The notes: generated from the letters alone by a model not told the origin. Positions 20,521 through 28,843 are shown, numbered from the stretch's first letter. The stretch is DNA of 48,027 nucleotides from a virus (IMGVR_UViG_3300035145_002110:1-48027), one strand, 5' to 3'. Numbers and translations: made by a program.

Positions 20521-22003
20521 TAAATTGTGCCGAACTGTTGATTGTTTTCTTACCTACAGCACCACGAGTGCCAATTACTTTCATCCATAGTTTACGATGT
20601 TTTTCAATAATTTGCAAGCTCTTTCCTTTGTCGCTTTCTGCAAATACTTCCATAACAACGTCTTTGACTTCTTGTCTGTCAAAACTATTGTCTACCATCA
20701 TGCTAGGATATTGACCTTTGTCAAATGCACGGTTTGCTTCTTGTACACTCTTGATGTGTGTCCAAACATTATGGTTCATCATAAGTGCATATGAAAAACT
20801 ATCCCAACTTGTTTTTGTTTCGGTGCCCATTCGACTTACATCTCCGGGTGCATAGTAACAGATATCATTGAGCATAAGTCCACTGCTCATTGGACTACTT
20901 TGAAATTCTGGATACATTTGTTTAGACATATCATCAAATGTCATTGTACTGTTTTTGTATGCTTTGTCATCTGGAGCATCCTGCATCATGTAACTCCATT
21001 TGCTGTCTTGATCCAAACGCCAGTTTGTGTAATACTGTCCATTTGCTGTACACAAGAAAGGACTTGCACAATCAAATGTTACAGTGAATTTTGGATTATG
21101 ATACTTGCGTACTCCACGTTGTACGGCAGTCAGCACCAGAGCCCATTCTAATTTGCTGGTTCCCAGGAAGTGCATAACATCATGCAAACCTTCTTCAAGT
21201 AAGCCGTCATGTCGAAGTTCAACTAGTCTTTTGAGTGCTAGTTCAATGTCGCACATGTTTTGACCACCCATTGCCCAACCATTAAAATGTGCATCTGGAT
21301 ACTGCTTTGGATCACAAAACTTTTTCATTTGTGAATACCAATCATCCGCTTGTGCAAAGTTTTCGCCTTGTAGTACGTTCAAGAACTTACAATCACCACT
21401 ACGATTTCTTACAAAGTATTCGTTGTTGAATGCAGTGCCATCAACAGCTTCTTGATAACTGCTGATGTTGCTTGCTTTTGCACCTTCAGGACTTCTACTT
21501 ACCCAAGCTGGAATATCGAGGATCATGCCATAGTCCATAAAAGCGTCCATCCATTTTAGGACACCATCACGTTTCTTTTGTGCTAGATTGCAACCGCTGT
21601 TTGCTCTCCAGTCACCTTCCCATTTGCCTTTACCAATTTGGAAACCACCACTATCGCCTAGTAGCCAACTGTATTCTCTGTCACGCTCTCTGTACTGACT
21701 TTCTCTGTACATGTCTTTTTGTAAATCAAGACTTGCGTGACCTGCGCTGTGCAAACTCCACTTGTATCTAAACAAGCCTTCCTTTGCAAGCCAGTTGATA
21801 CTTTCTACGCCATGAGGGAGGTGCGAAGGGATTCGCTGTAGTGGGATATAAGGTGTGCCACTACCTTTCTTGTTCTCGTCATAAGGTTCTAAGCCTCGCC
21901 GCTGTCGCCCCACGAATAGTGCATAGAAAGTACTAAGTGCTGGCAAGAATATAGCAAAGTCATCTTGCGTTGCTGTTAGGTCTGTGTGTTGGTTATGTTC
22001 CAT
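20504..22003 (-). CDS. dpdA: DpdA, TGT-like DNA 7-deazaguanine transglycosylase
   Basis: 499 residues. Signature blocks of the tRNA-guanine transglycosylase fold appear in order: LLGDSGGFQIGKG (D117-Q122), LNVLQGENF (about 208-216), GWAMGGQ (about 242-248), MHFLGTSK (about 278-285) and TFDCASPF (D311 as likely nucleophile). No typical Cys-rich zinc loop of tRNA-specific TGT is visible, and the protein has a long extra C-terminal part. This matches phage DpdA proteins, which exchange guanine in DNA for preQ0-type bases. Other preQ0 genes (folE, QueD-like, queE) lie in the window. The start overlaps the 51-aa gene as TAATG. Target sequence and final base are unknown. Confidence 0.85.
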   Translation of the reverse strand: MEHNQHTDLTATQDDFAIFLPALSTFYALFVGRQRRGLEPYDENKKGSGTPYIPLQRIPSHLPHGVESINWLAKEGLFRYKWSLHSAGHASLDLQKDMYRESQYRERDREYSWLLGDSGGFQIGKGKWEGDWRANSGCNLAQKKRDGVLKWMDAFMDYGMILDIPAWVSRSPEGAKASNISSYQEAVDGTAFNNEYFVRNRSGDCKFLNVLQGENFAQADDWYSQMKKFCDPKQYPDAHFNGWAMGGQNMCDIELALKRLVELRHDGLLEEGLHDVMHFLGTSKLEWALVLTAVQRGVRKYHNPKFTVTFDCASPFLCTANGQYYTNWRLDQDSKWSYMMQDAPDDKAYKNSTMTFDDMSKQMYPEFQSSPMSSGLMLNDICYYAPGDVSRMGTETKTSWDSFSYALMMNHNVWTHIKSVQEANRAFDKGQYPSMMVDNSFDRQEVKDVVMEVFAESDKGKSLQIIEKHRKLWMKVIGTRGAVGKKTINSSAQFNALFE

Positions 22004-22158
22004 TATTGTTTTAACACTTTTCTTAACTCAGCACCTTCAAAATTATCCATTGCTAGATACTTTGCAAGCACTGTATTTTGAGGGTCTAGTTTTGCAATCT
22101 CTTTTGCAAAATCATTGATCATATCATAATCTAATTTAGTTTTGATATGTTTACCCAT
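22003..22158 (-). CDS. 51-aa hypothetical protein after the sliding clamp
   Basis: Reads MGKHIKTKLDYDMINDFAKE... and is helical and charged. Its ATG follows directly on the clamp stop and its own stop overlaps dpdA as TAATG. It may be a clamp-associated factor, but I see no known clamp-loader feature. Confidence 0.6.
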   Translation of the reverse strand: MGKHIKTKLDYDMINDFAKEIAKLDPQNTVLAKYLAMDNFEGAELRKVLKQ

Positions 22159-22890
22159 TTACTTGCTCTGTGCTGGCAGGATATAGTCATAAGTTGCCAT
22201 ACCACTGTCTACTGTAATCATTGCCGCTCCTGCATCACTAAACTTCATAGTAATGTCTCCTGGCAAGTTGAGAATACTCAACACTTGTGCTACGGGCCAA
22301 CTCCAGCCAGTGTTTAATGCACCGTTAACATTTGCCGCAAACACAAAGTTACCTGCGTGTGTGCTACTATCACCAAAGAAGAACTTTAGATCGTTGCCTT
22401 CAGTCTTTGCAACAAACACAGTCTCTTCACTGTTGGCTTGTGCTTGCATCTTAAAACGTGCAATGCTTGCGCTGTTGGGCTCCATTGTAATATCCCAATT
22501 CACGCCTTTGAACTTGACGCTTTTTAGTTTTTCTTCAACAACTTCTTTGCTCATAAAGCGATAGTCATTTTTAAAGTCGCCGTTTGCATTTTCAAAATGC
22601 AATCCAAATGGAACAGTTTCACCATTGCGATCTTGTGTGTTCACAGTGATGTTTGCATTTTCTTTGTATTCTTCAATGTTTAGAAGAACGTTTAGTTTGC
22701 TAAGATTGGGCAAACCAAATGTGCCATCTAAGCCTGGTACCTGCTCTTTGAACTTTGCTTGTACAATTACTGTACGGTCATCATCCATTGCTTCCAAGTT
22801 AGTTGTGCCTTCTTCGTTCACAACTTTTGCTTGGTCAATGAAGCCAAGACCATGTGTATGTTGTACAATATCTTTGAGATAATCTCGCAT
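22159..22890 (-). CDS. 45: DNA polymerase sliding clamp (T4 gp45-like)
   Basis: 243 residues, close to T4 gp45 (228). The trimeric clamp encircles DNA and holds the polymerase; T4 gp45 also activates late transcription. The sequence has the two-domain beta-rich pattern with DGTFGLPNLSKLNVLLN (about 56-72), ANVNGALNTGWSWPVAQVLS and a C-terminal SGMATYDYILPA. The gene lies directly downstream of polymerase and Smr genes, with a strong sigma70 promoter 155 bp upstream. Clamp-loader genes 44/62 are not in the window. Confidence 0.9.
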   Translation of the reverse strand: MRDYLKDIVQHTHGLGFIDQAKVVNEEGTTNLEAMDDDRTVIVQAKFKEQVPGLDGTFGLPNLSKLNVLLNIEEYKENANITVNTQDRNGETVPFGLHFENANGDFKNDYRFMSKEVVEEKLKSVKFKGVNWDITMEPNSASIARFKMQAQANSEETVFVAKTEGNDLKFFFGDSSTHAGNFVFAANVNGALNTGWSWPVAQVLSILNLPGDITMKFSDAGAAMITVDSGMATYDYILPAQSK

Positions 22891-22891
22891 G

Positions 22892-23122
22892 TTATGTCCT
22901 CTTCTTTATGTATACTGTATAGCTACCTTGTGTACGAGTGTTGAATCTGTATTCTCGTACAAAAGTATTTAGGTGGAGCCAAGTTTCGATCTCATTGCGT
23001 ATCAAACCTTGTCCACAAATAATTTCACAGCGTTTAATATTTTTATAATAACAGTCACTGACGAATCTGTCAACCACTTTCCATGCTTCGTGAACATGTT
23101 TGCCGTGTAAATCTAGTTTCAT
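22892..23122 (-). CDS. stand-alone Smr domain protein
   Basis: 76 residues. LDLHGKHVHEAWKVV (3-17) is the first Smr motif, and CGQGLIRNEIETWL (about 36-49) corresponds to the HGxGxGxLR motif with Cys in place of His. Smr domains bind or cleave nucleic acids (MutS2 C-terminal domain). The gene sits between polymerase and clamp with TAATG overlap to the polymerase, so a replication or recombination role is likely. Nuclease activity is not certain because the second motif is altered. Confidence 0.75.
   Translation of the reverse strand: MKLDLHGKHVHEAWKVVDRFVSDCYYKNIKRCEIICGQGLIRNEIETWLHLNTFVREYRFNTRTQGSYTVYIKKRT
23045..23073 (-). promoter_or_regulatory. sigma70 promoter for the sliding clamp
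   Basis: Minus strand TTGACA (23073-23068), 17 bp, TATTAT (23050-23045), inside the Smr gene. Confidence 0.75.
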
Positions 23123-25821
23123 TAATTCCAGTCAAACAAACTATCAAACGTAGTTTTATCCTCTGCTTTGGTTAGGTCCCAGTTCATTACACCTAACAAG
23201 TTTTCTATTTTCTTTGTAATGATACCTTCTTCCATTGTGTCTGTGTCAAACGGAAGTTCTTTGTACCACTCGGGCAAGCGTGTTTCGTCTGTTGGATAAC
23301 CAATACTAGTAAAGCCCATTGGGTTGTCTTTAAGTTTACAAACAATGGTCTTCATACCATCCATAATTTCCATGCTGTAACGATCACTGTTCATTCTACG
23401 CATTCTATTGTAGTTGATTGCCGCCCTAACATGCCCAGGCATATTTGCTTTGCCTTTGTATACTTCATCTCCTGTTTTAGGATCTATCATATACTCGCTG
23501 TTGTAATAGTGTGTGAGTTTGTTTACACGTTTAGGCGTACCTTTGAGCCATGCTGGCATGTTTCTAAACTCACTGCGAAACTCAATAATGCGTTCAATAA
23601 TCTCTTCTTCACTGGTACCTGTCAGTGTTTTGAGCAACAGTTCATTCAAGAAGTCTTGCATAAATGCCGGAGTGTCTGACCTTTTGAGATCCAGGCCCAT
23701 TGCTTTGATCTTGCCTGGCTTATCATCTTTATCTTCTCTGTGACCTTCATTGTCATACACTAAAATTGCATAGCGTTTCTTTGTGATGTATATACCAGCA
23801 GTTGCACTGACTTCACGTGCCGCCGCAATAATTTCACCTTGCTTGCGATCCAATACATTGTGTGCTTGTGCCATGTAATCAGGGAATGTTTCATTGGCTT
23901 GTTCACACACAGTTTCATACAGTTCAGTAACTTTGTCTTTGTCCCATGCAAACTCGCCACTTTCAATTTGTTCTTTAAAAATAGGATATGCACTAAAGTA
24001 CACACTGTCTGTATCACCATAGATAATTGCTGGACCAACATGATTGTATTCACCTGTAAACAGTTCATTTACTTTGGCGCCCATGTGTCTTGCAATACAT
24101 CTACCAGTTAGTGTTGTGCTTTGCCCCATGCGTGGATCATTGAATCTACTACCTGGATTCAGCAACGCACCATACAAACTGTTCAAGTTAATCTTTTTAA
24201 CAAGTTGTCGTTTGTCCCAATAAGCAGTTTCTTCAATGTTGCCTGCCGCTTGATTCTCACGCATGTTCTTTTGCAGTACTTTACGTTCTGCATACCAGCG
24301 TTCTAGCAAGCCTGGAATGATGCCTTTTCTACTTTGATCTAGTATTGTACCATTGCTGGTAAGCACCCAAGGTTGCCCACTTTCAAAGATAATCTGATAC
24401 AGTTCAGCACCTGTGCCTTGCAGTTCCTCACCATTTTCAAAGTCAATGTACAGTAGTGTTTCATCATCTTTAGCAATAACAAGTTCATATTCTCTGGCAG
24501 CAAATTTGCCTTCCCACGCCTTTGCTACTTCCCATTTGTGTTCTGCTAGCATTGGCACAGTCAGTGTATGTCTAATTTGACCAACAATAGTTTCTGTACT
24601 CATGTTCAAGCTACGCAAAATACTTGGATACAGACTGTTCAAGTCCATACTACCAATCCATTCATGAAAGCCTTTCTTGGGCGTAGCAACATATGCACCA
24701 GCCGCTGTACATGCTTGAGGATAGTGCTTTTGCGTTTTGTCGTGTTGCTTGTCAGGAACAATAAGTCCTCTACTGTGTGCTTCGTTGAGAATAGCTTGAT
24801 CTGTAACAGCAACCGCACCCATAGTTGTTTGTACAAGAACTGTGTTGTCATGTGCAATAACGTTTGCTAGGTCAATAAATTGTAGCTTCTTGTCCATGCG
24901 TACAAGTAGATCAACGTCTTGTCGGGAGTATTGAATAAACGTTTCAAAGTCGTTGTTGTAAAGCTGATCCAGTGTGCCTTCATATTCTGTTTTGCGTTCA
25001 CCAAGTTCATATTCGCCAATGGCATCCAAACTATAACTGTGCATTTCATGATATGTATACTTGCGATACAGTTCCATGTAATCCAAGTGCAGTCTGCCCA
25101 CTGTGTCAAATGTTTCTTGTGCTTTACCATAGCGTTCGAATTCTCGTCTGTTGGGATACTTGCCCCACAAACAAAAACGTCTTGTGTGTTCTTTGCCAAG
25201 AACTCTTGCTATGCGATTCACCAAGTAGGGAATATCAAAGCCTTCGCTGTTCCATCCACTCATTACATCTGCATCATCAATCAACTGTAAGAATGTATCC
25301 AACAGTTCATCTTCTGTGTCCATGAGAATAGTATCCTCAAATCTGTCCACAATAAGTTGTGCATCTGCTCGTGTAAGTGTTTTGGGTTTACAAACCAAAC
25401 AGATAGTTTTACCAATCCAATCCAAGTGTACACTGACCGCTGTTACTGGATTGAATGGATCACTGGGATCTGCAAAGCCTTTGTCTTTGTCAAAGTCAAC
25501 CTCGATATCGAAAAATGCTTGTTGTAGTTTAGGAGTATCTGCTCCCAAATAGTTGTCAGCCAAACATCTAAACACTGGATTGACATCGCTTTCGAACAGT
25601 CGTTGATTGCTGTACAGTTTCTTTTCTTTTTTGAACTGTTTACCGCTAGTAGTTACCACACGTTGTAGTTTGTCGCCAAAGATACTTTCAAAATTACCTC
25701 GACTGTCTTTGTAATAGAACAAGTAACGTGCAGGATACTCCCTGAACTCTCTTCTACCATTTACACGTTCTACAACGTGAATAATATCTTTATCTCTATC
25801 AATGAGTGCGTCTACATACAT
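23122..25821 (-). CDS. 43: family B DNA polymerase (T4 gp43-like)
   Basis: 899 residues, almost the length of T4 gp43 (898). The 3'-5' exonuclease motifs are FFDIEVDF (about 103-110), WNSEGFDIPYL and YSRQDVDLL. The polymerase motifs are MDLNSLYPSIL (motif A, about 392), KKINLNSLYGALL (motif B, about 550) and YGDTDSVYF (motif C, about 604). All catalytic Asp residues are present, so it should be an active replicase with proofreading. It starts as TAATG with the ferredoxin reductase-like gene and has its own sigma70-like promoter at 25942-25969. Confidence 0.97.
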   Translation of the reverse strand: MYVDALIDRDKDIIHVVERVNGRREFREYPARYLFYYKDSRGNFESIFGDKLQRVVTTSGKQFKKEKKLYSNQRLFESDVNPVFRCLADNYLGADTPKLQQAFFDIEVDFDKDKGFADPSDPFNPVTAVSVHLDWIGKTICLVCKPKTLTRADAQLIVDRFEDTILMDTEDELLDTFLQLIDDADVMSGWNSEGFDIPYLVNRIARVLGKEHTRRFCLWGKYPNRREFERYGKAQETFDTVGRLHLDYMELYRKYTYHEMHSYSLDAIGEYELGERKTEYEGTLDQLYNNDFETFIQYSRQDVDLLVRMDKKLQFIDLANVIAHDNTVLVQTTMGAVAVTDQAILNEAHSRGLIVPDKQHDKTQKHYPQACTAAGAYVATPKKGFHEWIGSMDLNSLYPSILRSLNMSTETIVGQIRHTLTVPMLAEHKWEVAKAWEGKFAAREYELVIAKDDETLLYIDFENGEELQGTGAELYQIIFESGQPWVLTSNGTILDQSRKGIIPGLLERWYAERKVLQKNMRENQAAGNIEETAYWDKRQLVKKINLNSLYGALLNPGSRFNDPRMGQSTTLTGRCIARHMGAKVNELFTGEYNHVGPAIIYGDTDSVYFSAYPIFKEQIESGEFAWDKDKVTELYETVCEQANETFPDYMAQAHNVLDRKQGEIIAAAREVSATAGIYITKKRYAILVYDNEGHREDKDDKPGKIKAMGLDLKRSDTPAFMQDFLNELLLKTLTGTSEEEIIERIIEFRSEFRNMPAWLKGTPKRVNKLTHYYNSEYMIDPKTGDEVYKGKANMPGHVRAAINYNRMRRMNSDRYSMEIMDGMKTIVCKLKDNPMGFTSIGYPTDETRLPEWYKELPFDTDTMEEGIITKKIENLLGVMNWDLTKAEDKTTFDSLFDWN

Positions 25822-26525
25822 TAGCTAACAAATGCTCTTTCTTGCACAAACGTACCTTGTGTCTTTCTATTACCTTCACTGAATCCTAGTGCAGTGAAGT
25901 GATCTCGAAGATCGTTGTTGAATGCTATACTTCCACATAACATTATACGTTGTATTTCAGGATTGTCAATCTTAACTGTTCCGTCAGCCATAAACTTTTG
26001 AATACGTCCATGTAATTCAGCAGGTTCTTGTGTTACTGTGCTGATGTATTCAATTGGCATTTCGTTGAGAAAGTCTCTGTAACAATCTTGTTCTGCATGT
26101 GTTCTCGTGGTCCATGTTACTGTGATATTGTCAAACAAATCGTATGTTTCTGGCTCACGTAACAGACTAATAAAAGGTGCAATACCTGTACCACTAGCCA
26201 TCATTACCAAGTGTCCACCTAATTCTAAGTTAGCAAGTATCAATGTTCCTGTAGGCTTGTCGCTTACTAATATTTCGTCTCCAACTTGTACATGTTGTAG
26301 TTTACTAGTTAGAGGACCGTCTTGTACTTTGATACTGTAAAACTCCAAGTAATCGTCGTACGGTCCACTTGTTAAACTGTATGCTCTATTAGGTGTTTCT
26401 GGATCTAATGTACTAATCATAACAAACTCTCCCGCAGTAAATCTATAACTGCGAGGTCGTTCTGTTCTTATTCTAAACAGTTTATCTGTATAGTGTTGTA
26501 CTTCAGTAACTGTTAGGTTAAGCAT
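25821..26525 (-). CDS. ferredoxin-NADP reductase-like flavoprotein
   Basis: 234 residues. The FAD-binding RAYSLTS (about 48-54), the Lys/Gly loop GPLTSKLQ, the NADP-binding MASGTGIAPFISLL (about 107-120) and a C-terminal GTFVQERAFVS match bacterial ferredoxin/flavodoxin-NADP reductase (Fpr). It moves electrons between NADPH and ferredoxin or flavodoxin. Partner candidates in this genome are the radical SAM enzyme QueE, the 2OG oxygenase or a ribonucleotide reductase outside the window. Location between a DNA-binding protein and the polymerase is odd. Overlaps both neighbours as TAATG. Confidence 0.88.
   Translation of the reverse strand: MLNLTVTEVQHYTDKLFRIRTERPRSYRFTAGEFVMISTLDPETPNRAYSLTSGPYDDYLEFYSIKVQDGPLTSKLQHVQVGDEILVSDKPTGTLILANLELGGHLVMMASGTGIAPFISLLREPETYDLFDNITVTWTTRTHAEQDCYRDFLNEMPIEYISTVTQEPAELHGRIQKFMADGTVKIDNPEIQRIMLCGSIAFNNDLRDHFTALGFSEGNRKTQGTFVQERAFVS
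25942..25969 (-). promoter_or_regulatory. sigma70-like promoter for DNA polymerase
   Basis: Minus strand TTGACA (25969-25964), 16 bp, TATAAT (25947-25942), inside the ferredoxin reductase-like gene, about 120 bp before the polymerase start. Confidence 0.6.
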
Positions 26526-26785
26526 TAATTATCGCGGCCCACTGCCTGAAGCACCTCTTCAACTGCACTGAAGCTGTCTTGCACTTGTGCAAATTCGTTT
26601 TTGTATGCAATTCTAATTGCTTTGTTAAGCACCGCTGGCTTCATATCCATTTCTTCTGCAATGGCTTTTACTGTGTCTCTGAGACCTTCTTTGAGTGTTT
26701 CTACTTCACCAGTTACTTGAATACCTTCACTCATAAGTTGTTTAAGTTTATTAATTTCGCTATCGCTAAAACTACGTACAGGCAT
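26525..26785 (-). CDS. DsbA-like dsDNA-binding / late-transcription accessory protein
   Basis: 86 residues, all helical: INKLKQLMSEGIQ, then EVETLKEGLRDTVKAIAEEM, then KPAVLNKAIRIAYKNEF. The arrangement resembles T4 DsbA and its cyanophage relatives, which bind double-stranded DNA and assist late promoter use. The best ribosome site of the window (AAAGGAGGT) and a sigma70 promoter precede it, so it is probably early and abundant. It is not the disulfide oxidoreductase of the same name. Confidence 0.65.
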   Translation of the reverse strand: MPVRSFSDSEINKLKQLMSEGIQVTGEVETLKEGLRDTVKAIAEEMDMKPAVLNKAIRIAYKNEFAQVQDSFSAVEEVLQAVGRDN

Positions 26786-26814
26786 GAATACCTCCTTTAT
26801 CTTGTATTCTTAAC

Positions 26815-26843
26815 AATATAAGCTATGTTTAGTTACTTGTCAA
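26815..26843 (-). promoter_or_regulatory. sigma70 promoter of the DsbA-like/replication operon
   Basis: Minus strand TTGACA (26843-26838), 17 bp, TATATT (26820-26815), 30 bp before the DsbA-like start; the -35 box overlaps the stop of the 59-aa gene. Confidence 0.85.
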
Positions 26844-27012
26844 CAGGTTTCTTGGTGTTAACCCATAAACATTCTACGCTTTGATTAGGTCCTGTGACCA
26901 AAACCGATGCATTGCTTTTTCCTTTTATGCATGCATCTTTATCATCATAGTTTCCTATGTGATAGTGATCAATATTCTGACCAGAAATTGCTAACCATAT
27001 TAATATCCACAT
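26833..27012 (-). CDS. 59-aa exported or membrane-anchored protein
   Basis: Reads MWILIWLAISGQNIDHYHIG..., a short hydrophobic N-terminus followed by a polar part with two Cys (DACIKG and SVECLW), which could form a disulfide outside the cytoplasm. Its ATG follows directly after the stop of the upstream membrane-protein gene. It closes the lysis region. A spanin-like or lysis-inhibition role is possible but not shown. Confidence 0.5.
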   Translation of the reverse strand: MWILIWLAISGQNIDHYHIGNYDDKDACIKGKSNASVLVTGPNQSVECLWVNTKKPVDK

Positions 27013-27357
27013 CTACTCACTCTCCTCAATACTGTGTCCCCACTGATCCATAATGAATTGTCCAAATGCCTGCCCAAATATCCACATTAGAACTAATAAG
27101 TGGGCTACAATATATAACAGCACCGGTATCACAACAAAACTAACCCAACGTGGCTTTTTTTCTAACCAGTGTAATAATTTTTTGATTTTGTTTTTCACGC
27201 CATCCAGCATGTACTTGCCTATAACATAACGTAATACTCGCATTACAATAAGTATAGGCGAGCTTAACACATCAAACAGTATTAAAAACAAATCAACACT
27301 GACGTCTACTATAGAGTCAATGTTTAACTTTTTCTTAATACGTTCCCAAAGTGTCAA
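27013..27357 (-). CDS. 114-aa membrane protein of the lysis region
   Basis: Hydrophobic segments at about 20-46 (VSVDLFLILFDVLSSPILIVMR) and 72-97 (VSFVVIPVLLYIVAHLLVLMWIFG), with a basic loop (KNKIKKLLHWLEKKPR) between them. Two spans with a positive loop are compatible with a holin or antiholin. It starts by ATGA overlap with the 91-aa gene. No family name. Confidence 0.5.
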   Translation of the reverse strand: MTLWERIKKKLNIDSIVDVSVDLFLILFDVLSSPILIVMRVLRYVIGKYMLDGVKNKIKKLLHWLEKKPRWVSFVVIPVLLYIVAHLLVLMWIFGQAFGQFIMDQWGHSIEESE

Positions 27358-27629
27358 TCTTCCAACTTCTTTATACGCTCCTCGAGCTCATCTATTTTTT
27401 GTGTAATTTTTGGATAGCGTTGGCGCCATGCGTCTTCCGGTTGTTGCAACCAAGTCCAGCCCCAACGTTCTACCAGGTAGTCCACGCATTTGTCTACTTT
27501 ACTGTAAAACCAAAGTCCAATGCGTGTACTACTGATATATGCAACGAATATTGCACCAAACGCACTTCCAGCCAGTGCAGTGTAAATCCATAGCCTATCG
27601 CTAGCCATGCGTTCGATCATTTCCCACAT
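27354..27629 (-). CDS. 91-aa membrane protein with C-terminal coiled coil
   Basis: From the ATG at 27629: MWEMIERMASDRLWIYTALA, a hydrophobic segment (AGSAFGAIFVAYISS), an aromatic middle part and a final coiled coil (KITQKIDELEERIKKLED). I chose 27629 because it follows a stop by one base; the longer frame to 27668 would overlap the 45-aa gene. Possible spanin or holin partner. Confidence 0.5.
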   Translation of the reverse strand: MWEMIERMASDRLWIYTALAGSAFGAIFVAYISSTRIGLWFYSKVDKCVDYLVERWGWTWLQQPEDAWRQRYPKITQKIDELEERIKKLED

Positions 27630-27630
27630 A

Positions 27631-27768
27631 CTATTCTGCTTTCCAAATAGTCCATGCGCCATAAGCAATTGCTGCTATAGCAGCAATCTTGATAAGGTTA
27701 GTTGCAAACAATGCAATTAAACCCATTGCAACTAGTACACCACCATCCCAAGTAGTGCGTTCGTTCAT
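27631..27768 (-). CDS. 45-aa small hydrophobic protein, holin-like
   Basis: Reads MNERTTWDGGVLVAMGLIAL... with hydrophobic stretches separated by one Lys (FATNLIKIAAIAAIAYGAWTIW). Size and position between a DUF6356 gene and other membrane proteins, downstream of the endolysin, suggest a holin or accessory lysis protein. Inference from context. Confidence 0.5.
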   Translation of the reverse strand: MNERTTWDGGVLVAMGLIALFATNLIKIAAIAAIAYGAWTIWKAE

Positions 27769-27775
27769 ACGTTTT

Positions 27776-27979
27776 TTAATCCATCCCACGACGATTCTCC
27801 AATATTTTTGTCATAACATCTGTTGCTGTATGTGTAAAAAAACGTGGTGCAACACCATGTATGATCAGTGCAGGAACCAACAATTGTAGTTTTACAGCCA
27901 CCTTAAAGGCTTGTGTCATATGCTGTAATCCTGTTTCACCTACTTCGTCTAGGTGTGCTTTACATTGTTTGCTTAACAT
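27776..27979 (-). CDS. DUF6356-like protein
   Basis: 67 residues. HLDEVGETGLQHMTQAFKVAVKL (9-31) and IHGVAPRFFTHTATDVMTKI (about 40-59) match my recollection of DUF6356 (HPxxVGETYxxH ... HAxxPxxF...T.S). The protein has a weak hydrophobic segment. Function unknown; here it is directly downstream of the endolysin with its start touching the endolysin stop, which hints at a lysis role. Confidence 0.6.
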   Translation of the reverse strand: MLSKQCKAHLDEVGETGLQHMTQAFKVAVKLQLLVPALIIHGVAPRFFTHTATDVMTKILENRRGMD

Positions 27980-28821
27980 TATTTGATTCCCATTGCAGCA
28001 AGTGTAGCTTTACCAACTATACCATCTGGTACTAGTCCTCTACTTTTTTGCCACGCTATTACAGCGGCTTCTGTGCCTGGGCCAAAGTCTCCGTCTGCTG
28101 TTATACCCAATGCGGCTTGTACTGCTTTAACAGTTTCTCCTTTTGATCCTTTTTTCACTGTACTGTGTGTAAATGGAGGAGGTGTCCAATCACCGCCTAG
28201 CACTTCGAGTGCGTGAGCATAATGTTTCTTGCGATCATCTAATCCTATAGTACCGCCATTAATTCTTTTGGTCATGCCAACAACATCTTGTTTGTCAGCC
28301 CATTTGTTTAGACCATTTGTTTTCCAAAACCAACATGCACTTTCTAATGCGCCTTTTTTGGTTTTGAGATACTTGATAGCTTGCTCTGCTGTGTATCCTA
28401 GTGTTTCACCGAACTTGGTATAATTGTATCTTCCAGTAAGTTGGATAATACCTCTACCACGAAAGCGCCATCCGTCGCCACTTGCAGTATCACCGTTTTC
28501 CATTCTGTTTGCATACACTACGTTTGCAATCTTCTCAGGTTGTCTATGGTATTCATTTGCATCTCTGCCAGCTCTTACAAAGTACTTGGGAAATACAGCA
28601 TTCAATCCTTTGGCACTGTAGTTCAAGTTTTCCTCTGTAACTTTAAAGTTATTACTTTCATGAGCGCACTGTGCTATAAAACCTGCAACCCTGTTTACTG
28701 TATTGATTTCGTAGTAAGGCAATATTTCTTCCATTGCTTCAAACCACTCAAGGTACGCTTTATTGCCGTGCAATAGCTCTTGTACCATATCTTCAGTAAA
28801 TTCAAATTCAAATGTACTCAT
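27979..28821 (-). CDS. endolysin: GH19-like glycosidase with C-terminal peptidoglycan-binding domain
   Basis: 280 residues. The GH19 chitinase/lysozyme core has FIAQCAHESNNF (about 48-59) with the catalytic Glu, RFRGRGIIQLTGRYNY (about 118-133) and a late WADKQDVVGMTKRINGG. A linker (GGDWTPPPFTHS) leads to a PG_binding_1 domain with KGETVKAVQAALGITADGDF and GIVGKATLAAMG at the end. It would cut cell-wall glycan for lysis. A late promoter motif and AGGAG precede the ATG. Confidence 0.88.
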   Translation of the reverse strand: MSTFEFEFTEDMVQELLHGNKAYLEWFEAMEEILPYYEINTVNRVAGFIAQCAHESNNFKVTEENLNYSAKGLNAVFPKYFVRAGRDANEYHRQPEKIANVVYANRMENGDTASGDGWRFRGRGIIQLTGRYNYTKFGETLGYTAEQAIKYLKTKKGALESACWFWKTNGLNKWADKQDVVGMTKRINGGTIGLDDRKKHYAHALEVLGGDWTPPPFTHSTVKKGSKGETVKAVQAALGITADGDFGPGTEAAVIAWQKSRGLVPDGIVGKATLAAMGIK

Positions 28822-28843
28822 CTTGTACTCCTATTTTATATAG

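Noticed and set aside
22968-22975. CTAAATAC match inside the Smr gene
   Set aside because: Inside coding sequence, before the clamp gene that already has a sigma70 promoter; AT-rich codons explain it.
23760-25199. Minus-strand frames (about 70-110 codons) inside the DNA polymerase gene
   Set aside because: Shadows of the polymerase, whose motifs are complete in the main frame.
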